Positions 14,917 through 21,591 of a DNA stretch of 28,111 nt are shown piece after piece. Position numbers and translations under genes: made by a program. Source of the stretch: a virus; the IMG/VR virus record IMGVR_UViG_3300023196_001028, positions 1 through 28,111 of that record, one strand, 5' to 3'. Below the pieces are notes generated by a model. The model saw only the letters and a list, made by a program, of their open reading frames with translations, made no database searches and was not told where the DNA came from. The first letter of the stretch is position 1. Each line of letters begins with the position of its first letter.

Positions 14917-15244
14917 CTGCTATAGTTCCGTTTACGATCCATCCATTTTTTACACCTTTCTTTAGCCACTTTACTTTTTTCTCTTTAGCCCTTTGTCTTA
15001 CTACTCCTTCCATTTCCCAGGCAAAGGTAGTTCTGTACTCACCGTTTCCATTTATAACTACTCTTCCTTCATCATGTAAAGAACTGAGCCTAGAAGTAGC
15101 TGTCTGGTGCTTTAGCTTTAAGTCGCTTAAAATGCTTGCTAACTTTTTACCTGATGTATTTTCCAGGTACTGATAGATTTGGGTTTCTATGCTTACTGCC
15201 TTTGGCTTCATCTCTTCGTAAGCCTGGTATGATGCTTTACTCAT
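14909..15244 (-). CDS. Winged-helix-like DNA-binding protein
   Basis: The ATG at 15244 (111 residues) is preferred to the open frame reaching 15388, because it overlaps the upstream stop by only eight bases and the preceding 48 residues look non-coding. The protein has the pattern ETQIYQYLENTSGKKLASIL, then LKLKHQTATSRLSSLHDEGR and VVINGNGEYRTTF, which fits helix-turn-helix plus beta wing. The C-terminal part is basic (RQRAKEKKVKWLKKG). It probably binds DNA as a small regulator. The target is unknown. Confidence 0.6.
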   Translation of the reverse strand: MSKASYQAYEEMKPKAVSIETQIYQYLENTSGKKLASILSDLKLKHQTATSRLSSLHDEGRVVINGNGEYRTTFAWEMEGVVRQRAKEKKVKWLKKGVKNGWIVNGTIADE

Positions 15245-15599
15245 CTGATAGTTTAGTTTTAAAATGTTGAATAATCTCTTCAGTCTTCTGCCTATAGAAT
15301 TTCTTAAAGTCCCCATGTTCGCCTTGTTGTTTCCAAAGCACGTACAGCACATTACGTAGCCTTGCGCTTTGGCTTTTGGGTTCATCATATAAATCTAACT
15401 CGATCGCATCCAGTTCTTCTATCTCTTCATCGTTCATCTGCTCCTCTCCTCGAAAATACAAAATGCCGAATGTGTCCAGCATCTCATCAATTTCTACTAC
15501 CTCACTGCTGCTCTTCTCCTGTGTGATGAAACGTATTGAAACGCTTCTATCTTTCCTTCGTTGGTATCCATCTAGGATGCCTGCCGTAATTATTCGCAT
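15237..15599 (-). CDS. Conserved Bacteroidota phage protein of unknown function
   Basis: The product has 120 residues. An N-terminal strand region (KDRSVSIRFITQEKSSSE) is followed by an acidic middle and the conserved-looking block SARLRNVLYVLWKQ (about 79-92) and FKKFYRQKTEEIIQHFKTKL near the C-terminus. I recognise this arrangement from Bacteroidota phages and prophages, where it sits close to replication or recombination genes, but I know no function for it. It overlaps both neighbours by 8-10 bases, as in a coupled operon. Confidence 0.65.
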   Translation of the reverse strand: MRIITAGILDGYQRRKDRSVSIRFITQEKSSSEVVEIDEMLDTFGILYFRGEEQMNDEEIEELDAIELDLYDEPKSQSARLRNVLYVLWKQQGEHGDFKKFYRQKTEEIIQHFKTKLSDE

Positions 15600-16003
15600 G
15601 AACCTTCGTATGCTTTTTGTAATTGAACCATTCTTTCTTTAACGCAGCTACCGCACCTTGTCTTTTTATGTCTCTTACGAAAAGTCCTTTCGTACATATC
15701 AATCAAGATTTCTTGGTGTGCCATAGTCAGCACATCTTTTCTAAGTGCTGGCTCCAGAAGTTCTACCCATTGCTTCTTGTCTTGATCGCTCAAAGGTTTG
15801 AAGTAAGGAAACCGTTTGTTTAACCAGTCCTTCCGTTTGTCGCAGCCGCAATCCTCCCCCGCTATTTTGTTCACTACCTCCTTCACCACTTCGGGGATCA
15901 TCGCTTCCACGGTGTCCCCTAATCCTTTCGGTGTTTTCTTCGAGGTGCGCTTGCGCGGTTTTGATTGCTTTGTAGATGGTGTTTTTGCTGATTCCTGTGG
16001 CAT
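15590..16003 (-). CDS. GEDCGCDKRKD-type conserved phage protein
   Basis: The product has 137 residues. After a very basic, Ser/Thr/Lys-rich N-terminus (2-25), the block KGLGDTVEAMIPEVVKEVVN and AGEDCGCDKRKDWLNKRFPY (about 48-67) matches a small conserved Bacteroidota phage protein. The C-terminus has further cysteines (RCGSCVKERM), so metal binding is possible. The first 263 bases overlap the 3' end of the sigma-like gene in another frame, which is unusually long for this genome. The conserved part begins near residue 26, so most of the overlap is truly coding in this frame. Function is unknown. Confidence 0.7.
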   Translation of the reverse strand: MPQESAKTPSTKQSKPRKRTSKKTPKGLGDTVEAMIPEVVKEVVNKIAGEDCGCDKRKDWLNKRFPYFKPLSDQDKKQWVELLEPALRKDVLTMAHQEILIDMYERTFRKRHKKTRCGSCVKERMVQLQKAYEGSCE

Positions 16004-16439
16004 CTGATAATGTGCTTAATGAATGTGAATGAAGATGATATGCTTTAAATACTTCTGCATCGAACCATCTGATTTCCTGCAATATACAAAACACTTCCTC
16101 AATTTGGTTTTCTATTTCTTGATGGTTTATTTCATCTATTTCTGTAGTATTGTCTTTCAACAAAACAAGTGGGTAATCGTGTGCCATTTGCTCATCGTGC
16201 TTCTTGTACTTGTAGTAGAATCTACTCTTCTTGCTAAAGCCACAAATGTTAATGGTGCGGCACACGTACCGCATCATCTCGTTTCGTTCGATTAAAGCAA
16301 TGTATTTATCTGGTTTCTCTAAATACACCACACACAAATCTCCAATCAAATCACACCCTAGACTACTGCCGACACGCTTTTTTGCCAGCCTTACCAGGTA
16401 AGCATAGTTTTCTTCTATCCATGTATGCAACAAACTCAT
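15741..16439 (-). CDS. Sigma-factor-like helix-turn-helix protein
   Basis: The product has 232 residues as read. Residues about 10-65 (VRLAKKRVGSSLGCDLIGDL and following helices) look like a sigma-70 region 2 helical core. Residues 141-168 (LSTLSDATGISKNTIYKAIK) form a clear helix-turn-helix like sigma region 4. Beyond about residue 172 the sequence turns into a Gly/Arg/Ser/Gln-rich low-complexity tail that is antiphase to the conserved 137-residue protein. That tail is probably a by-product of the overlap, or marks a frameshift or indel. The protein may direct late transcription or otherwise bind promoter DNA. It overlaps NinG by four bases. A phage-specific regulator other than sigma is possible. 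Confidence 0.55.
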   Translation of the reverse strand: MSLLHTWIEENYAYLVRLAKKRVGSSLGCDLIGDLCVVYLEKPDKYIALIERNEMMRYVCRTINICGFSKKSRFYYKYKKHDEQMAHDYPLVLLKDNTTEIDEINHQEIENQIEEVFCILQEIRWFDAEVFKAYHLHSHSLSTLSDATGISKNTIYKAIKTAQAHLEENTERIRGHRGSDDPRSGEGGSEQNSGGGLRLRQTEGLVKQTVSLLQTFERSRQEAMGRTSGAST

Positions 16440-16834
16440 TCTGGAAAACGTCTATCCCACTCTTTGCGCATCTCTACAATTTCCTTTGTAGTAAACTTTT
16501 GGATCGTGTTTGATAATTGCACAATGCGATCCGCAGTGCCTGCACCATACACCGCGTCCAACCTTTTACCGTAAGCATACTGCTGGCCCCCGTTAGTTAA
16601 ATTGCAATGCTTGCACTGGGGCATCATATTCACTAGCCCCTCCTCTGGTTTGTATAGCCACCTGGTACTATACTTTGATCGCGTTTGAAAATGGCCGCAA
16701 TCCATTTCGTACTTCCAACTGCCTGACTTTCCACAGGTGAAACAAGAGCAGTTACCATTCGCATCTGCATTGCTTTTGCGTACATATCGACTTACTGCCG
16801 CATCCAGTTTTTTAACCTCGGTGCTTCTTTTCAC
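16436..16834 (-). CDS. ninG: NinG/Rap-like recombination endonuclease
   Basis: The product has 132 residues and shows the NinG pattern: a basic N-terminal helix, then NCSCFTCGKSG (about 28-38), MDCGHFQTRSKYSTRW (about 44-59), and QCKHCNLTNGG (about 73-83). These form an HNH-like zinc site with paired cysteines, the DCGHF histidine and a C-x-x-C-N motif. The helical C-terminus ends in RKEWDRRFPE. In lambda, NinG (Rap) acts in recombination and resolves branched DNA. The position beside replication genes fits. The spacing of all cysteines looks intact. The length is shorter than lambda NinG (about 200) but normal for small phage relatives. Confidence 0.8.
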   Translation of the reverse strand: MKRSTEVKKLDAAVSRYVRKSNADANGNCSCFTCGKSGSWKYEMDCGHFQTRSKYSTRWLYKPEEGLVNMMPQCKHCNLTNGGQQYAYGKRLDAVYGAGTADRIVQLSNTIQKFTTKEIVEMRKEWDRRFPE

Positions 16835-16869
16835 GTAGCAATTTACGCATCAGTAGATCAAAAACCCAA

Positions 16870-17475
16870 TCATTTCGTAGCCTTATCTGTTGGAGAAAAT
16901 TCATCTAACCTCTTGCGCAATCGACTGCCTAAACCATGACCTTCAACTTTCTTTGGCGGTTCATTATCTGGCAATGCTTCAAGGATTTTCCTTATAGGTG
17001 ATGCCTCAATATTTTCTGTAGTTGTCTTTTCTGATTCGTATCGGGTAGTATCCATCTGTCGTTCTAAAATATCAACCCTAATTTCGCCTTCGTATCTACG
17101 CAGAAACTCTAATATTTCTGGTGTCTTGAGTCGTTCATACAATTTGCCAAATTTCCCTTTGCGCACCATATCAAAACAGGCTCGCACTTCTTCCAGCTTT
17201 AGTGTAGGGTGTTCTTCAAATATGCTGTTCACGCAAAAGATCAGTTCTTCATCGCTGCTTATCGTAGCCTTTGCACTTAGTTCTTTGCATAACCTGCCCA
17301 CTTCTGACATTACCCAGCCCCTGATCATTGCAGGGTTATCTTTTAATGCGCTTATGATATTGGTTCCTTTGCTCCAGGCATCATGCGGTTTTACGCTCAC
17401 TAAATTATCCTTCAGTAACGTAACGGTGTAGGGCTTCAGAATTGAAGTTGTCCTGGCTAAATCCTCGTTTTTCAT
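16870..17475 (-). CDS. Conserved phage protein, possibly replication accessory
   Basis: The product has 201 residues and is mainly helical. The segment LKLEEVRACFDMVRKGKFGK (about 96-115) followed by LYERLKTPEILEFLRRYEGE resembles a Bacteroidota phage and mobile-element protein pattern that precedes or follows replication initiators. The C-terminal tail is charged and low in complexity. It starts 71 bases inside the 3' end of the winged-helix initiator gene, a long overlap that suggests coupling. A role as helicase loader or initiator partner is a guess based on neighbourhood. No ATPase motif is visible. Confidence 0.55.
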   Translation of the reverse strand: MKNEDLARTTSILKPYTVTLLKDNLVSVKPHDAWSKGTNIISALKDNPAMIRGWVMSEVGRLCKELSAKATISSDEELIFCVNSIFEEHPTLKLEEVRACFDMVRKGKFGKLYERLKTPEILEFLRRYEGEIRVDILERQMDTTRYESEKTTTENIEASPIRKILEALPDNEPPKKVEGHGLGSRLRKRLDEFSPTDKATK

Positions 17476-18052
17476 TTTGGTGTTCTTTTTGTCTACGTTT
17501 CCAATTTCGGGCAGTGGCTTTCCAGTCTTTTATTTTATTGCCTCCCTTTAGCTTCCATCCTGTTTGCTCGTACCAATCCAAAAACTTTTGTGCCTCATCT
17601 ACACTCATTCCTAATTCCAAAAAGTATTCTATACACTCTCCCTCAGTGGAGGGCTTCCCCTCTTTCTTTGGTTTAGTAGTTGTTTTAGTCCTTGTATTAG
17701 TAGTGCTTACCTGGCGGTGGTTAGTGACCTCCTTCAAGTAAGGCTGCACATCTCCTTCTATGGAGGTAAGCACCCGTAGTACCCTGCGGTACACGTTGCC
17801 AATTTTACGCCTATCTCGCTGAACCAAACGCATATCGACCAATTGCCTTAAAACCTTCTCGGTGCCACTCTTACTCAATTGCAGGTGATCGGCTAAATGC
17901 TCATTGCTTACAAAACATTCAAGGCCATTTTTACTAAAGCTGTCAATCTCAATCAGCATTAACTTATGGCTCCAGGTTAGATCTTCAGCCAGGTATAGAG
18001 CCGATGGTATCCACACGCCCTTAAATTGTCTTGGGCTGTTCTTCTGTTTCAT
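17405..18052 (-). CDS. Winged-helix phage replication initiator / replisome organiser
   Basis: The product has 215 residues. The N-terminal domain (about 8-100) is a replication-initiator-type winged helix: FKGVWIPSALYLAEDLTWSH, then SNEHLADHLQLSKSGTEKVL (the helix-turn-helix) and RRKIGNVYRRVLRV (the wing). A Thr/Lys-rich linker follows, then a C-terminal module with FLDWYEQTGWKLKGGNKIKD and ATARNWKRR (about 150-185), the usual end domain of phage replisome organisers in Bacteroidota. It would bind the phage origin and recruit the host replisome. No phage polymerase or helicase is encoded in the window, consistent with host dependence. The origin itself was not identified. Confidence 0.7.
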   Translation of the reverse strand: MKQKNSPRQFKGVWIPSALYLAEDLTWSHKLMLIEIDSFSKNGLECFVSNEHLADHLQLSKSGTEKVLRQLVDMRLVQRDRRKIGNVYRRVLRVLTSIEGDVQPYLKEVTNHRQVSTTNTRTKTTTKPKKEGKPSTEGECIEYFLELGMSVDEAQKFLDWYEQTGWKLKGGNKIKDWKATARNWKRRQKEHQNEKRGFSQDNFNSEALHRYVTEG

Positions 18053-18231
18053 AGTTTGTACTTCGTTTCGCCTGTTCTCTTGTTTAGTTCATAGCCCACT
18101 AGATCTGCCTGTTCGCCATACTCCTTGTGCTTTGGATCGTCAGGTGCTGTGTTGACATACCTATACAGTAAATACTTTCTGTATCTTTTTAAGGTTTCAA
18201 TCGTTGCCTCTGATAGCCTTAACATCTTCAA
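18049..18231 (-). CDS. Small protein of about 60 residues, unknown function
   Basis: The ATG at 18231 or the in-frame ATG at 18225 (58 residues) could be the start, and both lie inside the end of the upstream helix-turn-helix gene. The protein is basic with a helix (LSEATIETLKRYRKYLLYRY) and Lys/Asp-rich remaining parts. It overlaps the replication initiator by four bases (ATGA). No family is recognised. It is part of the early operon by position. Confidence 0.55.
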   Translation of the reverse strand: MKMLRLSEATIETLKRYRKYLLYRYVNTAPDDPKHKEYGEQADLVGYELNKRTGETKYKL

Positions 18232-18430
18232 TCCTTTGTTCTATCATATCAATTAAATCCTGGGCTTGCGTATCAGACCATTTAGCCATCTGCGGTAGGT
18301 ACATAAAGAACCGTTTTGGATCGCTATTATACCAACGATTTACCGAGTTCTTACCTAGTCCTAATGCTTCATTCAGTCGAATGTGCGTGCCAAAATTTAC
18401 TTTAATCCATGTGCCTAAAGTCATCTTCAT
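18197..18430 (-). CDS. Small helix-turn-helix protein
   Basis: The product has 77 residues. Residues about 15-38 (THIRLNEALGLGKNSVNRWY) form a good helix-turn-helix, followed by the conserved-looking FFMYLPQMAKW and an amphipathic C-terminal helix (QAQDLIDMIEQRIED). It looks like a small phage regulator of Cro or homeodomain size and resembles a Bacteroidota phage family placed near replication genes. The target is unknown. There is no second repressor-like gene, so it is more likely an early regulator than a lysogeny repressor. Confidence 0.65.
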   Translation of the reverse strand: MKMTLGTWIKVNFGTHIRLNEALGLGKNSVNRWYNSDPKRFFMYLPQMAKWSDTQAQDLIDMIEQRIEDVKAIRGND

Positions 18431-18633
18431 TTCAATTTTTTCAATTCGTTCAATAATTCTTGAGCCAACACACGCGAAATTTCCGCGTATGCTTTATGCG
18501 TTAGCCCTTTCTTTTCTGTCACTTTCATTGCCTGTTCCATTGCCCAAACTTTTATTGGTTGGACTTCAAACGATGGATCAAATTCATAATCAACCGTAGG
18601 ATAATCAGGCAGCGTAGATTTTAATTTTCCCAT
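18427..18633 (-). CDS. Small protein of 68 residues, unknown function
   Basis: The N-terminal half is acidic and Pro/Tyr-rich (LPDYPTVDYEFDPSF). The C-terminal half is helical (AYAEISRVLAQELLNELKKL). It overlaps the downstream helix-turn-helix gene by ATGA and touches the upstream gene by one base. There are no cysteines or membrane segments. Function is unknown, and it is an early-operon gene by position. Confidence 0.6.
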   Translation of the reverse strand: MGKLKSTLPDYPTVDYEFDPSFEVQPIKVWAMEQAMKVTEKKGLTHKAYAEISRVLAQELLNELKKLK

Positions 18634-18944
18634 TACAAGTCAATTTGTATTCCTGCTTCACGTACTGCTTCCACGATGTATTCTGGTAATTCAAATACAC
18701 CATCGTACCCAGTTAGCGATAGCTTGCCATTTACCTTTTCTATCTCCAAAACTCCTTCGGCATAAAAATCTTCTCCACCTGTTTCTAAATCAAAGGTTTC
18801 AAAACAACCTCCAAAATCATGCGCTGGGCTAATCTCAATCTGCGTTTCCATTTGTACATTTTCTTTTCTGTACAAATCATTTCCGTATGCTGTAGTCATT
18901 GCCAGCGTTGGAAGTTCCGTTGTAAATTTTTTGATATACTCCAT
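18633..18944 (-). CDS. Conserved early protein with FxLETGGEDFYAEG motif
   Basis: The product has 103 residues. An internal Met at residue 32 (METQIEISPA) is a possible alternative start, because the conserved-looking part begins there: FETFDLETGGEDFYAEGVLE and YDGVFELPEYIVEAVREAG. I know this pattern from Bacteroidota phage early regions but not its role. It is acidic and probably a small alpha/beta protein. It is coupled to its upstream neighbour by a one-base overlap. Confidence 0.6.
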   Translation of the reverse strand: MEYIKKFTTELPTLAMTTAYGNDLYRKENVQMETQIEISPAHDFGGCFETFDLETGGEDFYAEGVLEIEKVNGKLSLTGYDGVFELPEYIVEAVREAGIQIDL

Positions 18945-19426
18945 TAGAAAGGCATATCATTTGGTTCAGCCATCTTTGAATCCCAAAACGCCCTGGTCAC
19001 TTCGTCCATCTCAAACTTAGGAAAAGTATCTCTAGCCTTTAATAGTACGTCTGCCAGGCGTGCTGCCTGTGTCATATACTCTTTTACACTGTCAATATTT
19101 ACAGCCTTTAACGGTCCCATTATTTGCACCGCATGGCCCAACGCCCAAGATCGCTCAATGCGTTTCTGTGTATCATCTGATACTTTACCGCCTGATGGCT
19201 GTGCTGTATAGCCTCCAGGCTTTTGCACTTTGCCCCATGCGCCATAGCTATTGCTACCGTTGACCTGGTATTCTACTTCATCGCCAGCCTTAAACGGGCA
19301 GCTTGCTGTTTTGTGGTTTGCGCTAAGTTCTGCGCCATCTTCGAATGTGTACATAAATTTGTACAGCATACCATGTGGGCTATCATACGTTCCGTTGGCC
19401 TGAATCTCTGTTATTTTACTAATCAT
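18944..19426 (-). CDS. Putative single-stranded DNA-binding-like protein
   Basis: The product has 160 residues. The first 70 residues look like an OB-fold: ISKITEIQANGTYDSPHGML, then KFMYTFEDGAELSANHKT, CPFKAGDEVEYQVNGS and WGKVQKPGG. A Gly/Ser linker and a helical region follow. The protein ends in MAEPNDMPF, which resembles the acidic C-terminal tip (D-x-x-PF) by which bacterial SSB proteins recruit partners. The early operon context with a replication initiator fits. It is not a classic SSB by sequence, so the assignment rests on the tip and the OB-like pattern. Confidence 0.5.
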   Translation of the reverse strand: MISKITEIQANGTYDSPHGMLYKFMYTFEDGAELSANHKTASCPFKAGDEVEYQVNGSNSYGAWGKVQKPGGYTAQPSGGKVSDDTQKRIERSWALGHAVQIMGPLKAVNIDSVKEYMTQAARLADVLLKARDTFPKFEMDEVTRAFWDSKMAEPNDMPF

Positions 19427-19698
19427 TTTTCTTCAATATGTTCTGTTACTGATTGCTCTATTTTATCCCAGTTTAATTCCCTGGCTAACTCTTCGCTGCA
19501 TCCTGTGATGTCCACCTCTACGCGCACTTTGTTACCCTTTCCTGTACCTACCCAGCTAACAAATTTGATGCTGTCGATTTCATGCCCAGACGGATCGTTC
19601 GGTACATCATAATCATTACTCTTCATTTCAGCCCAATGAGTATAACCAATTTCTAACTGTACATCATCGGTTATCATAATGGTTAACACGTCTTTCAT
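19423..19698 (-). CDS. Small acidic early protein, unknown function
   Basis: The product has 91 residues and contains likely strands (VLTIMITDDVQLEIGYTHW and KGNKVRVEVDITG) and a C-terminal helix rich in Glu and Lys. It overlaps both neighbours by ATGA. It lies directly upstream of the SSB-like gene and may act with it. No family is recognised. Confidence 0.6.
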   Translation of the reverse strand: MKDVLTIMITDDVQLEIGYTHWAEMKSNDYDVPNDPSGHEIDSIKFVSWVGTGKGNKVRVEVDITGCSEELARELNWDKIEQSVTEHIEEK

Positions 19699-19853
19699 TT
19701 GTCTTTGATTTGGGTTTTTGCTACTAGCCTTAATAAGCCAGCCAAAGTTTCTTGTTCTTGCACCAGCTTTTCCTGGTGATAGTTAATCGAGAAGCGCGTG
19801 CTGTCAATAATTTTTTGCACGGCTTCGCCTGCTAGTTTGTCTTGTTCCTTCAT
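19695..19853 (-). CDS. Small protein of 52 residues, unknown function
   Basis: The ATG at 19853 opens a frame of 52 codons that ends by ATGA overlap with the next gene at 19698. The product is one long helix, beginning MKEQDKLAGEAVQKIIDSTR and continuing with NYHQEKLVQEQETLAGLLRL, and looks coiled-coil-like. It fills an otherwise empty 170-base gap, and the stop/start overlap supports it as a real gene. Function is unknown. Confidence 0.6.
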   Translation of the reverse strand: MKEQDKLAGEAVQKIIDSTRFSINYHQEKLVQEQETLAGLLRLVAKTQIKDK

Positions 19854-19869
19854 TTTATATAGGTTTTGG

Positions 19870-20115
19870 TTAATACTGTTTCATGTCCCTGATCAGTTCC
19901 GTGAACTTCTTCATCAGGTCTTCGCCTGTCGTGCGGTGCATACGTTCGTATTCCGCTAGGCGTTTGTTGCATATATCCATGCAGCCTTGCAATAGGGTTT
20001 CCAGGCCATCACTTGCTTTTGCAATTTTGCACTCTTCAAGTTCTGACTCCAAAGCTATCGCCATCTTTAGCCACCAGTTATAGTCGGCTCTGTTCCAAGG
20101 TTTGATCTTCTCCAT
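19870..20115 (-). CDS. First gene of the early operon, unknown function
   Basis: The product has 81 residues and is nearly all helical with mixed charge: NRADYNWWLKMAIALESELE, then a short loop, then ETLLQGCMDICNKRLAEYER. It follows a terminator and a candidate promoter (TATATTTG, 20121-20128), so it opens the early transcript. The first helix is aromatic-rich. It could be an early host-takeover or replication accessory protein, but no family is recognised. Confidence 0.6.
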   Translation of the reverse strand: MEKIKPWNRADYNWWLKMAIALESELEECKIAKASDGLETLLQGCMDICNKRLAEYERMHRTTGEDLMKKFTELIRDMKQY

Positions 20116-20120
20116 TGATA

Positions 20121-20128
20121 CAAATATA
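20121..20128 (-). promoter_or_regulatory. Candidate Bacteroidota-type -7 promoter element
   Basis: The minus strand reads TATATTTG five bases before the ATG at 20115, matching the Bacteroidota -7 consensus TAnnTTTG. No good -33 TTTG box is seen at the expected distance, and transcription would start near or at the ATG (a leaderless or very short leader). It lies between a terminator and the first early gene, where a promoter is needed. Confidence 0.4.
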
Positions 20129-20161
20129 GGGCAAAAAATCTAAACATAGATACATTACCAC

Positions 20162-20196
20162 AAAAAAAGCCCCCTACAAACTAATGCAAGGGGCTT
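20162..20196 (-). terminator. Rho-independent terminator after the lysis genes
   Basis: On the minus strand AAGCCCC (20196-20190), a 16-base loop, and GGGGCTT (20173-20167) form a seven-pair stem that runs into seven T residues (20168-20162). It lies about 50 bases after the holin-like gene and separates the structural/lysis transcript from the early operon. Confidence 0.8.
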
Positions 20197-20248
20197 AACA
20201 GGCGGCTAAACCAATGAAGGAGAAGATTCAACCAGGACTAATATACGG

Positions 20249-20425
20249 CTATTTGCCTTTCTTTTGCCTGGTTTTTGTGCGTCCAAAAATGATTGCGTTT
20301 AACACTCTGGACAACACCGCTACAATTTTATCATCGCGTGTCGATTCCGTTAATGCTGTCAAGGTAGATAGCAAAGTAATTAAGGCCAGGGCTAATTCTG
20401 CCCAGTGATTAATTAGAAAGTTCAT
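20249..20425 (-). CDS. Small membrane protein, holin-like
   Basis: The product has 58 residues from the ATG at 20425. One hydrophobic segment (HWAELALALITLLSTLTAL, about 7-25) is followed by a polar part with RDDKIVAVLSRVLNAIIFGR and a basic tail (KTRQKKGK). This matches a family of very small membrane proteins encoded beside endolysins in Bacteroidota phages. It overlaps the amidase gene by 17 bases and ends just before a terminator. A holin would permeabilise the inner membrane and release the amidase. The role is inferred from size, topology and neighbour. Confidence 0.65.
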   Translation of the reverse strand: MNFLINHWAELALALITLLSTLTALTESTRDDKIVAVLSRVLNAIIFGRTKTRQKKGK

Positions 20426-20843
20426 CTTTTTTTATTTTTAAAAATTCAAATTTTTCCTGCACGTTAAACGAAGGGCAGGCTTTACGGCTGTACTCGTTAT
20501 GGCCATGTAAAGTTAATGGGCCAAACGTAGTACGTAATGAATCGACCAGGTGCAAGAATGATATTTCCTGCTCCATAGTCATTGTATCTTTTGGTTTCAA
20601 ATCAGGATCTACTCCTCCACAGTAGGCAACACCTATGCTATCTGCGTTGTGCCCTTTTGTATGGCTGCCCTGTACCATTACGGGCCTCCCTATTTCACAG
20701 GTGCCATCCTGGTGTATCACATAATGATAACCGCAATCTGACCAGCCCTTAGCCTGGTGCCAGGTTCGGATCGTAGCAACGTCAACTTGCATTTTTTTTG
20801 GCGTAGCTGTGCAATGCAAAATGATGCGGTTAATCTCTCTCAC
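20409..20843 (-). CDS. N-acetylmuramoyl-L-alanine amidase endolysin (T7 lysozyme type)
   Basis: The product has 144 residues, the size of T7 lysozyme (151). It shows IILHCTAT (7-14, zinc ligand His10), GYHYVIHQDGT (38-48, Tyr39), and HGHNEYSRKACPSF (113-126), with zinc ligands His115 and Cys123 and catalytic Lys121. All Amidase_2 catalytic residues match T7 lysozyme spacing. It cleaves the bond between the sugar chain and the peptide in peptidoglycan to release progeny. No signal peptide or cell-wall-binding domain is seen, so export needs a holin. Whether it also inhibits RNA polymerase, as T7 lysozyme does, cannot be told; no phage RNA polymerase is present. Confidence 0.93.
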   Translation of the reverse strand: MREINRIILHCTATPKKMQVDVATIRTWHQAKGWSDCGYHYVIHQDGTCEIGRPVMVQGSHTKGHNADSIGVAYCGGVDPDLKPKDTMTMEQEISFLHLVDSLRTTFGPLTLHGHNEYSRKACPSFNVQEKFEFLKIKKDELSN

Positions 20844-20855
20844 TCAATGCCTTTT

Positions 20856-21140
20856 TTAGCTATCAAAATAGCCGCTATTAAAGTCATCAAGTGCATACTC
20901 AAAATCTCGTCTATCTGCATCGAGCAATGTAAAAATGTTTCTCCTTTCATACTCCCCTCGACGCATCATTCCTTTAAGTAGTTTAGCGTTGTAATAATCT
21001 TCCCAATTATTGCGCAATCCATTTTCAAACATTCCACTTGCTCCGTCAACCAACAATTGCTCAAAATCAGATTCTCGCATTGACCAAACGTAGCCAAACA
21101 TTTGGACATAGTACCTTTGTCTTGCCAATTCGTGTTTCAT
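20856..21140 (-). CDS. Small protein in lysis block, unknown function
   Basis: The product has 94 residues and is rich in aromatic and charged side chains: RQRYYVQMFGYVWSMRESDF, then GLRNNWEDYYNAKLLKGMMR and an acidic end (RRDFEYALDDFNSGYFDS). It overlaps its upstream neighbour by ATGA and lies 12 bases before the amidase. It is predicted helical and soluble. It could be a lysis regulator or unrelated. No family is recognised. Confidence 0.55.
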   Translation of the reverse strand: MKHELARQRYYVQMFGYVWSMRESDFEQLLVDGASGMFENGLRNNWEDYYNAKLLKGMMRRGEYERRNIFTLLDADRRDFEYALDDFNSGYFDS

Positions 21141-21343
21141 TCTATTCCTTTTTTAGCTAGTAAGATTTTAATCTCGTTGACTCCATCAAGCAACACATCA
21201 AGGCTTTGCTGTACCCGTGTTTCTTGCTTCTCTAAAGAATGCAGTCGGCTTTTTATTTTGGTCAATTCGTTTTCCATTTTCACATAGGTTCCGATTATTC
21301 CTCCCACCGCACCCACCGCTACACTAATCAATTCATAAGTCAT
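21137..21343 (-). CDS. Membrane-anchored coiled-coil protein, lysis-related
   Basis: The product has 68 residues. One N-terminal membrane segment (LISVAVGAVGGIIGTYV, about 5-21) is followed by a heptad-patterned helix (ENELTKIKSRLHSLEKQETR and onward to LLDGVNEIKILLAKK). Such small proteins occur next to endolysins in many phages and are proposed as holin or spanin-like partners. It is coupled to both neighbours by ATGA overlaps. The topology suggests that the coiled coil could oligomerise on one side of the membrane. The exact role is unknown. Confidence 0.6.
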   Translation of the reverse strand: MTYELISVAVGAVGGIIGTYVKMENELTKIKSRLHSLEKQETRVQQSLDVLLDGVNEIKILLAKKGIE

Positions 21344-21591
21344 AATTTCCCGTATTCACCAATTGGTATAGTAACAAATTCTATTCCGTTAGGAGTAACC
21401 ATTTCAATAACCCTTTCAGTTTCGACTATCCATGTTGCATAGGTAGCATAATAAACGCCATCAATTTCTTCGCATTCATCGAGCGAAGTTTGATCATAAT
21501 TATAGAGCGTATTAGGTGTTGCTGCATCAGTCCACCCTTGCTCAAAATTTGTGTTCTCGTCAACTATAACTCTGTATTCTCCGTCTACCAT
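21340..21591 (-). CDS. Small protein downstream of RCC1-like tail protein
   Basis: The product has 83 residues, acidic and strand-rich, with GEYRVIVDENTNFEQGWTDA at the N-terminus and IEFVTIPIGEY at the C-terminus. It overlaps the upstream propeller gene by seven bases. It may be a tail-fibre accessory or chaperone because of its position, but nothing in the sequence confirms this. Confidence 0.55.
   Translation of the reverse strand: MVDGEYRVIVDENTNFEQGWTDAATPNTLYNYDQTSLDECEEIDGVYYATYATWIVETERVIEMVTPNGIEFVTIPIGEYGKL

Noticed and set aside
15245-15388. Upstream extension of the winged-helix protein to 15388
   Set aside because: It overlaps a conserved phage protein in another frame and is Cys/Asn/Arg-rich without pattern. 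The ATG at 15244 fits the eight-base overlap style.
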